Shown piece after piece: positions 24,347-33,038 of a DNA stretch of 64,000 nucleotides. Origin of the DNA: Devosia sp. 2618 (lineage in GTDB: Bacteria; Pseudomonadota; Alphaproteobacteria; Rhizobiales; Devosiaceae). Under the pieces are notes generated by a model. That model did not search any database. It saw nothing but the letters and a program-made list of their open reading frames with translations, and was not told the DNA's origin. Every line of letters starts with the position of its first letter. The first letter of the stretch is position 1. The stretch is from NCBI RefSeq assembly GCF_040546815.1, contig NZ_JBEPOO010000001.1:3906001-3970000 (forward strand). The letters run 5' to 3'. A program made the translations under genes and the position numbers.

Positions 24347-25623
24347 CGGGCGGCCTCACCGGAAAGGGCGCTGTTGCGCAGGCTGTCGAGGAAGCGCGTG
24401 GCATCGGCCTGCGTCTTGACGAGGCTTTGCAGGTCACCCCCAGCGCTGATCATCGGCGCGGGCAGGGACGCGAAGAGGCTCTCGGCGGTCACGAAATCGC
24501 GGCGGGCAATGGCGCCGTCGAGACGCGACATGATGGCTTCCGGGGTATCGCCCTCGATTTCGCCGGTCGGGCGCAGGGCGATGGCCGAGCGGAACCAGTC
24601 GAGCGCACCATCCTGCCACTGGGCCTGCGGATCGGCCGGGCGACCGGCCAGCATGGCGGGCAGCGCATCGGCAAAGCGGCTGGCAATAACGTCGGGGCGG
24701 GTGAGGCCGGTCTCGGCGGCATTAGCGATGGCGGTGGGAATGGTCGCACTCGGCACTGCAGCGCGCAGCGCACCCAGTTCGGTGCCATAGGGACGACCGG
24801 TGGCGAAGGCGGTTTCAAAGCCGGAGAGAATCAGCGGGAGCTGCAGCACGGCGCCAATGTCGGTGGGCTGCGCGGCGAGCGTGGCCGTTGTCTCGGTCAT
24901 GGTGGTGTCGAGCGTGCGCAGACCCGCTTCTGCCGTGCCGACGCGGGCACCAAGTTCGTCCAGCCTTGTGCCAAGCGCGGCGAGGTCGCTGCGCAGGCCA
25001 TCGAGCGTGGCGGTGTCGGCCGCTGGAGCCGGCGTTGCCGCCAGCGTATCCATCCGCGTCATCAGAGCGGCGATTTCGGTCTCGATGCCGGTCAGGTCAG
25101 TCGGCTCGGAAGGCGCGGCGACTGGTGTTGCTGCTGGCTCTGCCGATTCGATCGCGCTGATGCGCTGGTTGAGCGTCGCCAACTCGCTTTGGGTGGTCTG
25201 GGTGACGGTTTCCAGCTCAGGGATCGAGGAGGCAAACTGGGCAATGCGCGGGTCTGCGGCTGGCGCCGGCGCGGGTGTCGTTGGCCAGAGGCCGACTGAA
25301 GCCAGTCCATAGGCAGCAACAAGACCAATCGCGCCACCAGTGATGGCGGCACCAAAGGCAAAGCCGGACGATTTGGCAGGCGCAGCAGGCGTAGGCGCAA
25401 TTGGGGGCGGTGGCAAAGAGCTCGGCATTTCGGCGGTCTTGGCAGCAGCAGGCTGGCTCGCCCGGGTTTCGGCTGGCTTGTCCTTGGGCTCGGTGGCGGC
25501 GGGCTGATCCTTGGCGTCCGTCTTGGCAACGGTTTCGCGCGCCTTGAGATCGAGGACGGGCGGCTTGACCGGTCCGGTCTTGGGATCGGTTGGCTTGGAT
25601 TGAGTGCCCTTGGTATCCGCCAT
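24343..25623 (-). CDS. COG4223 mitofilin-like protein (alpha-Mic60)
   Basis: 426 residues: a charged proline/alanine-rich cytoplasmic arm (1-85), one membrane helix (about 88-112), a long coiled-coil periplasmic region (about 125-265, rich in LATLNQRI, LRSDLAALGTRLDEL) and a helical C-terminal domain (about 280-426) corresponding to the mitofilin signature. In alphaproteobacteria this family is considered ancestral to mitochondrial Mic60 and shapes intracytoplasmic or envelope contact sites. The place between hemD and hemY is characteristic. ATG 25623 has GAAGAGG upstream; ATG 25656 overlaps the hemD stop as ATGA and adds 11 residues, so the start is uncertain. Confidence 0.85.
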   Translation of the reverse strand: MADTKGTQSKPTDPKTGPVKPPVLDLKARETVAKTDAKDQPAATEPKDKPAETRASQPAAAKTAEMPSSLPPPPIAPTPAAPAKSSGFAFGAAITGGAIGLVAAYGLASVGLWPTTPAPAPAADPRIAQFASSIPELETVTQTTQSELATLNQRISAIESAEPAATPVAAPSEPTDLTGIETEIAALMTRMDTLAATPAPAADTATLDGLRSDLAALGTRLDELGARVGTAEAGLRTLDTTMTETTATLAAQPTDIGAVLQLPLILSGFETAFATGRPYGTELGALRAAVPSATIPTAIANAAETGLTRPDVIASRFADALPAMLAGRPADPQAQWQDGALDWFRSAIALRPTGEIEGDTPEAIMSRLDGAIARRDFVTAESLFASLPAPMISAGGDLQSLVKTQADATRFLDSLRNSALSGEAAR

Positions 25624-25652
25624 CGCAGCTTTATCCTCTTCGTTCGGGCCGA

Positions 25653-26378
25653 TCATGGCCCAGTTTGCTCGCGGGCAAAAGCCAAAGCCAGCGCCATCAT
25701 CGCATCTTCGTCGGGCCAGTCGGCCAGGCTGATGCGATTGAAGTGCGCGCCGAGCAGCGGTTCTGCCACCGCTTCGGACATGCACAACATGGCAACCCGG
25801 CTGCGTCGTTCGCGTTCCAGCCCGTTTGCCAAATCGGCAAATATCGCCGCCGACCGCCGAGAATAAGCGAGCACGGCGGTAATATCGCCGCCGAGACCGG
25901 CCAGAACCGCCTCTGGCAGTGTATCCACGGCGACCATTTCGTAGAGCATTGAGGTCGCGACCATGACGCCCAGCGGCGCCAGCGCCTTGGCAAGATCGGC
26001 ACTCTGGTGCTTGCCGGCGGGATAAAAGATCGGGCCCGGCACGCGAGCGATGGTCATGGCGTTGATCAGGTCCTGAAAGGCCCCGGCGGCGCTGCTGACG
26101 CGGGCAAAGCCAGCCTGATTGGCCTCCATCGCCGTGCGATCACCCACGGCAAACACCGGCAGGTGGCGATAGTGGTCGACCACGCCGCGATCGGTCATGG
26201 CGCGGACGGCATTGGCGCTGGTCAGCACCATGGCAGTAAAGCCATCGGGCGGCGGCAGGCTGGTGTCGAGCGTCTGGCGCACCATCAAAGGCGCGGCGAC
26301 GGCGTCGATCCCCAGCGCCGTCAAACGCGCCAGCGTCGATTGTGCATCGGGTTCCGGCCGCGTCACCAGCATTTTCAT
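25653..26378 (-). CDS. hemD: Uroporphyrinogen-III synthase
   Basis: 241 residues, cytoplasmic, cyclising hydroxymethylbilane with inversion of ring D. The family is weakly conserved; MLVTRPEPDAQ at the start, VLTSANAVRAM (about 55-65), VFAVGDRTA and YPAGKHQSADL match it, as does VLAYSRRSA. It begins with an ATGA overlap with hemC and ends at the start region of mic60, so hemC-hemD-mic60-hemY form one operon. Confidence 0.92.
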   Translation of the reverse strand: MKMLVTRPEPDAQSTLARLTALGIDAVAAPLMVRQTLDTSLPPPDGFTAMVLTSANAVRAMTDRGVVDHYRHLPVFAVGDRTAMEANQAGFARVSSAAGAFQDLINAMTIARVPGPIFYPAGKHQSADLAKALAPLGVMVATSMLYEMVAVDTLPEAVLAGLGGDITAVLAYSRRSAAIFADLANGLERERRSRVAMLCMSEAVAEPLLGAHFNRISLADWPDEDAMMALALAFAREQTGP

Positions 26379-27319
26379 GATGTGGCGGCCCATTGCGCCA
26401 GCCATTCCGTGCCGGCCTGCGCAATCAGGTCGTCGCCGACCTGGCGGCCAATGACCAATGGATCGCTGCCGGTGGCCTCGCTATCGAACGCCGTCTTGCC
26501 ATCAAGGCTGAGGATCTGGCCCTTGAGGCTCAGCACGCCGTTCTCAAGGCGGCTGAGGGCGCCGACCGGTGTGCGGCAGGAGCCATCGAGCACGGCCAGC
26601 ATAGCGCGTTCGGCGGCAATGGCGGTGTGGGTTGGCTGATGGTCAAGCGCGGCGATCAGCCCTTCCATGCGCGCGTCATCGCTGCGCACGGCAATGCCGA
26701 TGGCGCCTTGCGCCGGGGCTGGCATGAAGATTTCGGGATCGAGCAGGGCTGTGGCGCGGTGGCCTTCGCCAAGGCGATTGAGCCCGGCCTGCGCCAGCAT
26801 GGTTGCGTCAGCCACGCCATCGAGCAGCTTTTGCAACCGCGTACCGACATTGCCGCGGAACGGCACAATTTCGAGATCAGGGCGCTGCCGCAAAACCTGC
26901 GCGGCGCGGCGGATCGATGAGGTGCCGAACTTGGCGCGCTCCGCAACGTGATCAAGGCTCTGCACCTTCACCGACATGAAGGCGTCGCGCACGTCTTCGC
27001 GCTCGAGGAAGGCCACCAGCTTGATGCCCTCGGGCAGGCGCGTTGCCACGTCCTTGGATGAATGCACGCCGATATCGACGCGGCCCGACAGCATGGCTTC
27101 GTCTATTTCCTTGGTGAACAGGCCTTTGCCGCCGATTTCGATCAGGCTGGCATTGGAGGCCTGCGTGCGGTCGCCGCCGGTCGAGATCACTTCGATGGTG
27201 ATATCGTCCTCGGGCACACCATGGGCCTGGCTCAGCAGCTTGCGCACCAGCCTGGCCTGCGCCAGAGCGAGGGGGCTACCGCGAGTTCCGATGCGAGCGA
27301 AGGGTGGTGGCGATTGCAA
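26375..27319 (-). CDS. hemC: Porphobilinogen deaminase
   Basis: 314 residues. Polymerises four porphobilinogen units to hydroxymethylbilane in heme synthesis. IGTRGSPLALAQ at the start, the catalytic aspartate in GVHSSKD90, the arginine-rich GTSSIRRAAQ region, and C248 in GSCRTPVGA, which carries the dipyrromethane cofactor, are all present. Divergent from tsaD; the 110-base gap between them must hold both promoters. First gene of the heme/Mic60 operon. Confidence 0.97.
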   Translation of the reverse strand: MQSPPPFARIGTRGSPLALAQARLVRKLLSQAHGVPEDDITIEVISTGGDRTQASNASLIEIGGKGLFTKEIDEAMLSGRVDIGVHSSKDVATRLPEGIKLVAFLEREDVRDAFMSVKVQSLDHVAERAKFGTSSIRRAAQVLRQRPDLEIVPFRGNVGTRLQKLLDGVADATMLAQAGLNRLGEGHRATALLDPEIFMPAPAQGAIGIAVRSDDARMEGLIAALDHQPTHTAIAAERAMLAVLDGSCRTPVGALSRLENGVLSLKGQILSLDGKTAFDSEATGSDPLVIGRQVGDDLIAQAGTEWLAQWAATS

Positions 27320-27429
27320 TGTCTTTGCGTCCTATAGTAGGCAGAGGCACGAATTCTAGTCGCGTCGCTGCTGCGGAAAAACGGTTCCCATTTTAAGCGC
27401 GATGCCCCTCAGGGAGTAACCAGTTCGTC

Positions 27430-28509
27430 GTGACCGGGCAAGCGCCAGCCACCATCCTTGGCATAGAGACCAGCTGCGACGAAACCGCGGCGGCCATCGT
27501 CGTGCGCGATGAATTCGGCAATTCAACGATTCTGTCCAATGTGGTCCGTTCCCAGCTCGATGAACATGCGGCATTCGGCGGCGTGGTGCCCGAGCTCGCG
27601 GCGCGGGCTCATGTGACTTATCTCGATCATATCATCGCCCAGGCCTGCCGCGAGGCCAATGTGAAGCTGGGCGATGTCGATGCCATCGCAGCAACGGCCG
27701 GTCCCGGCCTGGTCGGCGGTGTGCTGGTGGGGCTGACGACCGCCAAGGCGCTGGCGGCTGCACTCGACAAGCCGCTGATCGCCGTCAATCATCTCGAGGC
27801 CCATGCGCTGACGGCGCGGCTGACCAATAATGTGCCGTTCCCCTATCTGATGCTTTTGGTGTCGGGCGGCCATAGCCAGTTCGTTCTGGTGCGTGGTGTC
27901 GGCGACTATGAGCGCTGGGGCACGACGATCGACGACGCGCTGGGCGAAGCCTTTGACAAGGTGGCCAAGCTGCTCTCGCTTGGTCATCCCGGCGGTCCGG
28001 CAGTGGAGGCCATTGCCAAGAGTGGCGACAAGCTGCGCTTTAAATTTCCCAAGCCATTGCTGCGCGAACAGCGGCTCGATTTTTCCTTCTCCGGCCTCAA
28101 GACCGCGGTGCGGCTGCAAGCGGAAGCGCTGGCGCCGCTGAGCAATCAGGATGTCGCCGATATCGCGGCCAGCTTCCAGCATACCGTCGCGACCATTATC
28201 GAAGTGCGGTCGCGCCAGGCGCTGGAGCGGTTCAGGGCAGAGTTTCCCAACGAGCCGATGCGGCTGGTCGTGGCGGGTGGCGTTGCCGCCAATCGCAGCA
28301 TTGCTGCAGCGCTCGATGGTTTGTGCCGCGCTGTCGGCGCTGACCTCATCGTGCCGCCGATTGCGCTCTGCACCGACAATGGCGCGATGGTGGCCTGGGC
28401 CGGTGCCGAACGCTTTGCATTGGGTGGCCATGATGGCCTCGACTTCGTGGCGCGGCCACGCTGGCCGCTTGATCTCGATGATATGAAGGTGACCGCAGAT
28501 GGCATTTGA
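27430..28509 (+). CDS. tsaD: tRNA threonylcarbamoyladenosine synthase subunit TsaD
   Basis: 359 residues of the Kae1/Gcp family, transferring the threonylcarbamoyl group to A37 of ANN-reading tRNAs with TsaB, TsaE and Tsa[15 protein letters not shown] at the start, the metal-binding HLEAH (about 119-123), [10 protein letters not shown], and GGVAANRSI and [12 protein letters not shown] near the end are intact. It begins with GTG; the nearest ribosome-like GGGAG is 13 bases upstream, a long spacing. gpsA starts 11 bases before its stop. MtaB, which modifies the same nucleotide further, is encoded at 33039-34304. Confidence 0.96.
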   Translation: MTGQAPATILGIETSCDETAAAIVVRDEFGNSTILSNVVRSQLDEHAAFGGVVPELAARAHVTYLDHIIAQACREANVKLGDVDAIAATAGPGLVGGVLVGLTTAKALAAALDKPLIAVNHLEAHALTARLTNNVPFPYLMLLVSGGHSQFVLVRGVGDYERWGTTIDDALGEAFDKVAKLLSLGHPGGPAVEAIAKSGDKLRFKFPKPLLREQRLDFSFSGLKTAVRLQAEALAPLSNQDVADIAASFQHTVATIIEVRSRQALERFRAEFPNEPMRLVVAGGVAANRSIAAALDGLCRAVGADLIVPPIALCTDNGAMVAWAGAERFALGGHDGLDFVARPRWPLDLDDMKVTADGI

Positions 28510-29485
28510 TCGGGTCAGCGTCATCGGCGGTGGCGCCTGGGGCACGGCATTGGCGCAAGCTGCCGCAATGGCGGGGCGTCAGGTATCGCTGGTGGCGCGT
28601 GATGCCGCGCAGGTCGATGAGATCAATACCAGCCGCACCAATCGCCGCTATCTCGGCGAACAGCAACTGCATGCGGCCCTGACCGCAACGACTGAAGCGG
28701 GCGAAGCCGACATCATCATTCTGGCCGTACCGGCGCAGTCGAGCCGCGCTGCTCTGGGTGCGCTCGATCCGGCATTGCTGGCCGGTAAGCCGGTGATCCT
28801 CTCGGCCAAGGGGCTCGAAACCGGCACGCTGGATCGCCAAAGCGAAATTCTTGCCGATATGGCACCCGATGCCATTCCGTTCGTTTTGTCCGGCCCCAGC
28901 TTTGCCGCCGATGTGGCAGCAGGTCGGCCGACGGCGGTGACGCTGGCGGGCGATGATGCCGACCAAACCTCCGCAGTCGCCGCCGCTTTGGCTGGCCCGA
29001 GTTTTCGCCCCTACGCGGCCGATGACCGGATTGGCGTCGAAATCGCCGGGGCGCTCAAGAATGTCTATGCGCTGGCCTGTGGCGCGGTCGATGGGGCCGG
29101 GCTTGGCGCGTCGGCCCGCTCGGCTTTGATTGCGAGGGCCTATGCCGAAATGGCGCGCATGGTGTCGGCCATGGGCGGTTCGGCGACGACGCTGACGGGC
29201 CTTGCTGGGTTGGGCGATCTGACGCTGACGTGCACCTCGGTGCAGTCGCGCAATTACCAGTTCGGCATGGCGCTGGGGCGTGGCCAGACGGTCGAGGCTA
29301 TTCTGGCCAGTGGCGCAAAGCTGGCCGAAGGCGTCGCCACGACGCCGGTTGCCGATGCTCTGGCGCGCAGTTTCAAGATCGAGGCACCGCTGGTCGAGGC
29401 GGTGCAGGCCGTGCTCAGCGGGCAGGCCGATATTGCTAAAGTGGTGGCGGGTTTGATGTCCCGGCCGCTCAAACGAGAGGATTGA
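28499..29485 (+). CDS. gpsA: NAD(P)-dependent glycerol-3-phosphate dehydrogenase
   Basis: 328 residues making sn-glycerol-3-phosphate for phospholipids. Cofactor motif [12 protein letters not shown] at the start, [19 protein letters not shown], catalytic lysine region [15 protein letters not shown] and [12 protein letters not shown] are typical. Overlaps tsaD by 11 bases, an order common in rhizobia, and is followed five bases later by a YciI gene. Confidence 0.97.
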   Translation: MAFDRVSVIGGGAWGTALAQAAAMAGRQVSLVARDAAQVDEINTSRTNRRYLGEQQLHAALTATTEAGEADIIILAVPAQSSRAALGALDPALLAGKPVILSAKGLETGTLDRQSEILADMAPDAIPFVLSGPSFAADVAAGRPTAVTLAGDDADQTSAVAAALAGPSFRPYAADDRIGVEIAGALKNVYALACGAVDGAGLGASARSALIARAYAEMARMVSAMGGSATTLTGLAGLGDLTLTCTSVQSRNYQFGMALGRGQTVEAILASGAKLAEGVATTPVADALARSFKIEAPLVEAVQAVLSGQADIAKVVAGLMSRPLKRED

Positions 29486-29489
29486 TTGC

Positions 29490-29783
29490 ATGCTGTTTGC
29501 CATGATCGCCAAGGACAAGTCGGGCATTATCGAAAAGCGTCTGGCCGCGCGGCCGGTGCATTTGCAATATCTCGATAGCCTTGGTCAGACCCTGCGCCTG
29601 GCTGGCGCCCTGCTCGATGCCGGCGGCACGCCCGAAGGGTCGCTGGTGGTGGTCGAAGCGGAAACGCTCGAAGCCGCAACGGCGATTTTCAACGCCGATC
29701 CGTTTGTCGATGCCGGCATTTTCGAGAGCATCGAAATCAAGCCGTGGCGCCTGGCCTATGATCACATGTCGCCAAAGGCCTGA
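29490..29783 (+). CDS. YciI family protein
   Basis: 97 residues of the small dimeric ferredoxin-like YciI fold (YCII domain): MLFAMIAKDKSGIIEKRL, RPVHLQYLDSL, then EGSLVVVEAETLEAATAIF and FVDAGIFESIEIKPW. The conserved histidine (H33) could act in catalysis. The substrate is unknown. It stands between gpsA and the EVE gene with short spacers and is probably part of the same operon. Confidence 0.9.
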   Translation: MLFAMIAKDKSGIIEKRLAARPVHLQYLDSLGQTLRLAGALLDAGGTPEGSLVVVEAETLEAATAIFNADPFVDAGIFESIEIKPWRLAYDHMSPKA

Positions 29784-29788
29784 TCGCA

Positions 29789-30223
29789 ATGGCCTATTGG
29801 TTGATGAAGTCCGAGCCCAATGTCTTCTCGTTCGATGACATGGTGGCCAAGACCAAACGCGGCGAACCCGAGCAGTGGCATGGGGTGCGCAACTATGCGG
29901 CGCGCAACAACATGAAAGCCATGGAGCTGGGCGACGAGGCGTTTTTCTACCACTCCAATATCGGCAAGGAGATCGTGGGCATCATCAAGGTGATCGCCCT
30001 CGCCCATCCCGACGATACGGCAGACCTCAACGCCAAGGGCCAGGTCGTCTGGGAATGCGTCGATGTCGAAGCGGTCAAGCCCCTGCCCAAGCCGGTGACG
30101 CTGGCAACGGTCAAGGCCACCCCGGAACTGTCCGAACTGGAACTGGTCAAGCTATCGCGGCTGTCCGTGTCAAAAGTGTCGGCCGAGGAATGGGCGCTGA
30201 TCTGCAAGATGGGTGGGCTGTAA
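29789..30223 (+). CDS. EVE domain protein
   Basis: 144 residues, a single EVE domain (PUA-like barrel): WLMKSEPNVFSFDDMV at the start, WHGVRNYAARNNMK and FFYHSNIGKEIVGI in the middle, and KLSRLSVSKVSAEEW near the end. EVE domains are thought to bind modified bases in DNA or RNA, and the stand-alone housekeeping type is common beside tsaD and gpsA in alphaproteobacteria. Six bases after yciI. Confidence 0.92.
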   Translation: MAYWLMKSEPNVFSFDDMVAKTKRGEPEQWHGVRNYAARNNMKAMELGDEAFFYHSNIGKEIVGIIKVIALAHPDDTADLNAKGQVVWECVDVEAVKPLPKPVTLATVKATPELSELELVKLSRLSVSKVSAEEWALICKMGGL

Positions 30224-30243
30224 TAGTCCCGCATCCACCGCAC

Positions 30244-30394
30244 CCACCCTCCCCCTTGAGGGGAGGGAAGCGAGATAGGACTTAGCTTGCTAAGTCCGTG
30301 ATCGAGCAGGGTGGGGGGATCTCTACGAGCGTGCGGTGCGCGTGACTCACCCCCTCCCTTGATCCCTCCCCTCAAGGGGGAGGGTGTCGACTGA
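30244..30394. repeat. Large palindromic repeat, copy A
   Basis: About 151 bases, from CCACCCTCCCCC to GTCGACTGA, with GGGAGGG-type ends in inverted orientation, and the internal perfect hairpin GACTTAGC-TT-GCTAAGTC. A second copy lies at 50872-51023. It fills the gap between the EVE and DUF1761 genes. No open frame or transposase is inside, so it is a REP- or MITE-like element. Confidence 0.85.
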
Positions 30395-30460
30395 TAGTCT
30401 TCCGCTCAGCACGTAGCAGCGCTAACCTCTCCTCGCGCCCGTTGGCGCAGGGGACGCAGC

Positions 30461-30865
30461 ATGATCTCACATTTTGCCGTCAATTGGCTGGCCGTGATCC
30501 TGGCGACAGTCGCCAGCTTCGCCTTTGGGGCGGCCTGGTATATGGGCCTGTCCAAGCAATGGCTGGCCGCGCTCGGGCGCACCCGCGAGCAGCTGGGGGT
30601 GGGCTATACGCCGTTTATCTGGTCGGTGGTGGTCGAACTGATCATGGCCTATTTCCTGGCCCTGCTGACACCAGCGCTGGCCGGCGAAGTCACCGTCGTC
30701 AGCGCCATGATCGTCGCCGCCCATATGTGGTTCGGGTTCGTTCTGACCTCGATGATCATGAACCATCGCTATGAAGGCATGAAATGGTCGCTGACCGCCA
30801 TCGACAGCCTGCATCTGCTGGGCGTGCTGTTGATCCAGGGCGCGGTAATCGGGGTGTTTGGGTAA
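30461..30865 (+). CDS. DUF1761 family membrane protein
   Basis: 134 residues with four hydrophobic helices: NWLAVILATVASFAFGAAWY, then FIWSVVVELIMAYFLAL, a third around 78-100 and a fourth near the end (LHLLGVLLIQGAVIGVF). The pattern matches DUF1761, an uncharacterised membrane family. The function is unknown. It converges on yciB. Confidence 0.82.
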   Translation: MISHFAVNWLAVILATVASFAFGAAWYMGLSKQWLAALGRTREQLGVGYTPFIWSVVVELIMAYFLALLTPALAGEVTVVSAMIVAAHMWFGFVLTSMIMNHRYEGMKWSLTAIDSLHLLGVLLIQGAVIGVFG

Positions 30866-30883
30866 ATACCGGGACCACTCTTC

Positions 30884-30905
30884 ACCTCTCCCTTCGGGGA
30901 GAGGT
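30884..30905. repeat. UUCG hairpin between convergent genes
   Basis: ACCTCTCCC, TTCG, GGGAGAGGT: a perfect nine-pair stem with the stable UUCG loop, placed between convergent DUF1761 and yciB. It matches the short hairpin at 4787-4809 and may serve as a transcript end even without a T-run. Confidence 0.55.
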
Positions 30906-30912
30906 ATAGGGA

Positions 30913-31533
30913 TCAGCTCTCAACCACGATCGGTGGCACATGCACTGGCTCTGTGGCCGGCGCATATTTGTTCAGCAGCGAGACCTGGCTGATCGAGAAG
31001 ATCACGGTTAGCGGCATGACGCCCCAGACCTTGAAGGCGACCCAGATATCGGTCGAAAAATTGCGCCACAGGATCTCGTTGATCACCGCCAGAACGATAA
31101 AGAACAGGCCCCAGTTCAGCGTCAGCTTGCTCCAGCCTTCGGGGCGGAGTTTGTAGACGTCGCCGAACACGTATTTCAGCAGCGAGTGACCAAACAGCAG
31201 GCCGCCCAGCAACACCGCGGCGAACAGGCCATTGGTGATGGTCGGCTTGATCTTGATGAAAGTGTCGTCCTGCAGCCAGAGCGTCAGGCCGCCGAAGACC
31301 AGCACCACGACGCCGGTTACCAGCGGCATGACGGCGATCTTTTTGAGGATCACCCAGGTCAGGATCAGCGAAATGATCATCGCGCCCATGAACCAGGCGG
31401 TTGCCATAAAAATGTCAGAGCGCGCATTGGCGACGAAAAACACCACCAGCGGACCGAGCTCGAGGCCCATCTTGATGAGCTGGGGGCGAAGCTCGCTCCA
31501 GTTGATCTCGGGTTCGGCGGCTTTATCGGTCAT
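30913..31533 (-). CDS. yciB: Inner membrane protein YciB / septation protein A
   Basis: 206 residues with five or six membrane helices; the family signature regions are [12 protein letters not shown], the [20 protein letters not shown] stretch, and [19 protein letters not shown]. YciB proteins influence cell-envelope synthesis and septation. Downstream of ftsY on the same strand, the usual order in rhizobia. Confidence 0.93.
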   Translation of the reverse strand: MTDKAAEPEINWSELRPQLIKMGLELGPLVVFFVANARSDIFMATAWFMGAMIISLILTWVILKKIAVMPLVTGVVVLVFGGLTLWLQDDTFIKIKPTITNGLFAAVLLGGLLFGHSLLKYVFGDVYKLRPEGWSKLTLNWGLFFIVLAVINEILWRNFSTDIWVAFKVWGVMPLTVIFSISQVSLLNKYAPATEPVHVPPIVVES

Positions 31534-31624
31534 GGCAAATCTCTATTCAGCAACACAGGCAATGTGAGGCGTCGCTCGCCAGCATGCAAGGCGCCAATAG
31601 CGCACAAGCATGTTCGGAATTGGG

Positions 31625-32887
31625 CTAATCACCCGCAATCGCCCGGGCAAATTCGCTCGCGGTAAAAGGTTCGAGGTCGCCGACGCTTTCGCCGACGCCG
31701 ATGAAATGCACCGGCAGGCCGAACTTTTTGGCGATGGCGACGAGAATGCCGCCGCGTGCCGTGCCGTCTAGCTTGGTCATGACCAGCCCAGTCACACCAG
31801 CGCGCTGGCCGAAGATTTCGACCTGTTTCAGCGCGTTCTGCCCGGTCGTGGCGTCCAGCGTCAGGATCGTTGCGTGCGGCGCGGTGGGGGCGACCTTCTT
31901 GATGACGCGGATGACCTTTTCGAGCTCGTTCATCAGCTCGTCGCGGTTTTGCAAGCGGCCAGCGGTGTCGATGATCAGCACATCGCGGCCTTCGGCCCGC
32001 GCCTGGGTCACGGCATCAAAAGCGAGGCCCGAGGCGTCCGAACCGGCCGGGCGGCTGATAACCGTAGCATTGGTGCGCTGGCCCCAGACCTGCAATTGCT
32101 CGATGGCGGCGGCGCGGAAGGTATCGCCGGCCGCCAGCATTACCGACTTGCCCTCGGCGGCAAATTTTTGCGCCAGCTTGCCGATGGTGGTGGTCTTGCC
32201 CGAGCCGTTGACGCCGATCATCAGGATGACGAAAGGCTTTTGGCTCGCGTCGATGGTCAGCGGGCGCGCCACCGGGCCGAGCACTTTTTCGACTTCGGCG
32301 GCCAGCACGGCGCGCACGTCTTCGCCCGACACGTCCTTGTCGAAGCGGTCGCGGCGCAGCGTTTCGGTGATCGCCATGGCCGTGTCGATGCCCAGATCGG
32401 CCTGGATCAGCACGTCCTCGAGTTCGTCGAGTGTCGCCGCATCGAGCTTGCGCTTGGTGAAAACCGAGGTGATCGAGCCGGTCAGCTGGTCTGACGAGCG
32501 CTTGAGGCCCGAGGCAAGGCGGGTGAACCAGCTCTGGCGCGGCGCTTCGACGGGCACTTCCACCACAGCCGGCGGATCGAGCGGCACGAAAACTGTAGCC
32601 TCTGGCTCGGGCACTGGTTCCGCCACGGGCTCAGGCTCAGGCTCAGGTTCTGGCGCGATGACCGCTGCGGCCTGCTCTTCGAGGTCCTCGACATAGTCGG
32701 GCGTGGTTTCGGGCGGGCCGGGCAGGGGGAAATCTTCGGGTGCGGGCACGACATCAGGCGGGGGCACTGGCGTTGGCAGCACTGGCTCTGGCGGCGTCAC
32801 GACCGGCTCAGGTGGGCGCGTCTCGGGTGGCGCAGGCGTGTCGACACCGAACAAACGCTTGAAAAATCCCGGCTTTTTGTCGGTCAT
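31625..32887 (-). CDS. ftsY: Signal recognition particle receptor FtsY
   Basis: 420 residues. An acidic, proline-rich N-terminal arm (about 1-125) is followed by the N domain and the GTPase domain with GVNGSGKTTTIGKLA, DTFRAAAIEQL, DTAGRLQNRDELMNEL and TKLDGTARGG, ending in GVGESVGDLEPF. It docks SRP-ribosome complexes at the inner membrane; Ffh is encoded at 36701. The start at 32887 has MTDKKPGFFKRLFG, the membrane-binding end; a palindromic repeat lies immediately upstream, so the promoter must be in or beyond it. Confidence 0.96.
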   Translation of the reverse strand: MTDKKPGFFKRLFGVDTPAPPETRPPEPVVTPPEPVLPTPVPPPDVVPAPEDFPLPGPPETTPDYVEDLEEQAAAVIAPEPEPEPEPVAEPVPEPEATVFVPLDPPAVVEVPVEAPRQSWFTRLASGLKRSSDQLTGSITSVFTKRKLDAATLDELEDVLIQADLGIDTAMAITETLRRDRFDKDVSGEDVRAVLAAEVEKVLGPVARPLTIDASQKPFVILMIGVNGSGKTTTIGKLAQKFAAEGKSVMLAAGDTFRAAAIEQLQVWGQRTNATVISRPAGSDASGLAFDAVTQARAEGRDVLIIDTAGRLQNRDELMNELEKVIRVIKKVAPTAPHATILTLDATTGQNALKQVEIFGQRAGVTGLVMTKLDGTARGGILVAIAKKFGLPVHFIGVGESVGDLEPFTASEFARAIAGD

Positions 32888-32906
32888 GTTTTTTGCCTTC
32901 AATTGC

Positions 32907-33032
32907 CACGCCCTCGTGGTTCGAGGCTCGCGAAGAGCGCGCACCTCACCATGAGGACTACTCTAAATTCAACGCTCCGGCAGCCCTCATGGTGAGGTGG
33001 GAGCGTAGCGACCCTCGAACCACGAGGGCGTG
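32907..33032. repeat. Palindromic repeat CTCGTGGTTCGAGG, full copy
   Basis: A 126-base imperfect palindrome: CACGCCCTCGTGGTTCGAGG at one end and its complement at the other, with inner arms CACCTCACCATGAGG and CCTCATGGTGAGGTG and a central variable loop. Other copies: 38880-38998, 56128-56256, and parts at 51031-51122, about 54895-54910 and 63324-63360. This one separates mtaB and ftsY, only 20 bases from the ftsY start. Confidence 0.85.
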
Positions 33033-33038
33033 CCCCGA

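Noticed and set aside
23369..24790. Long plus-strand frame across hemY and mic60
   Set aside because: Antisense to two well-supported genes and containing no recognisable domain.
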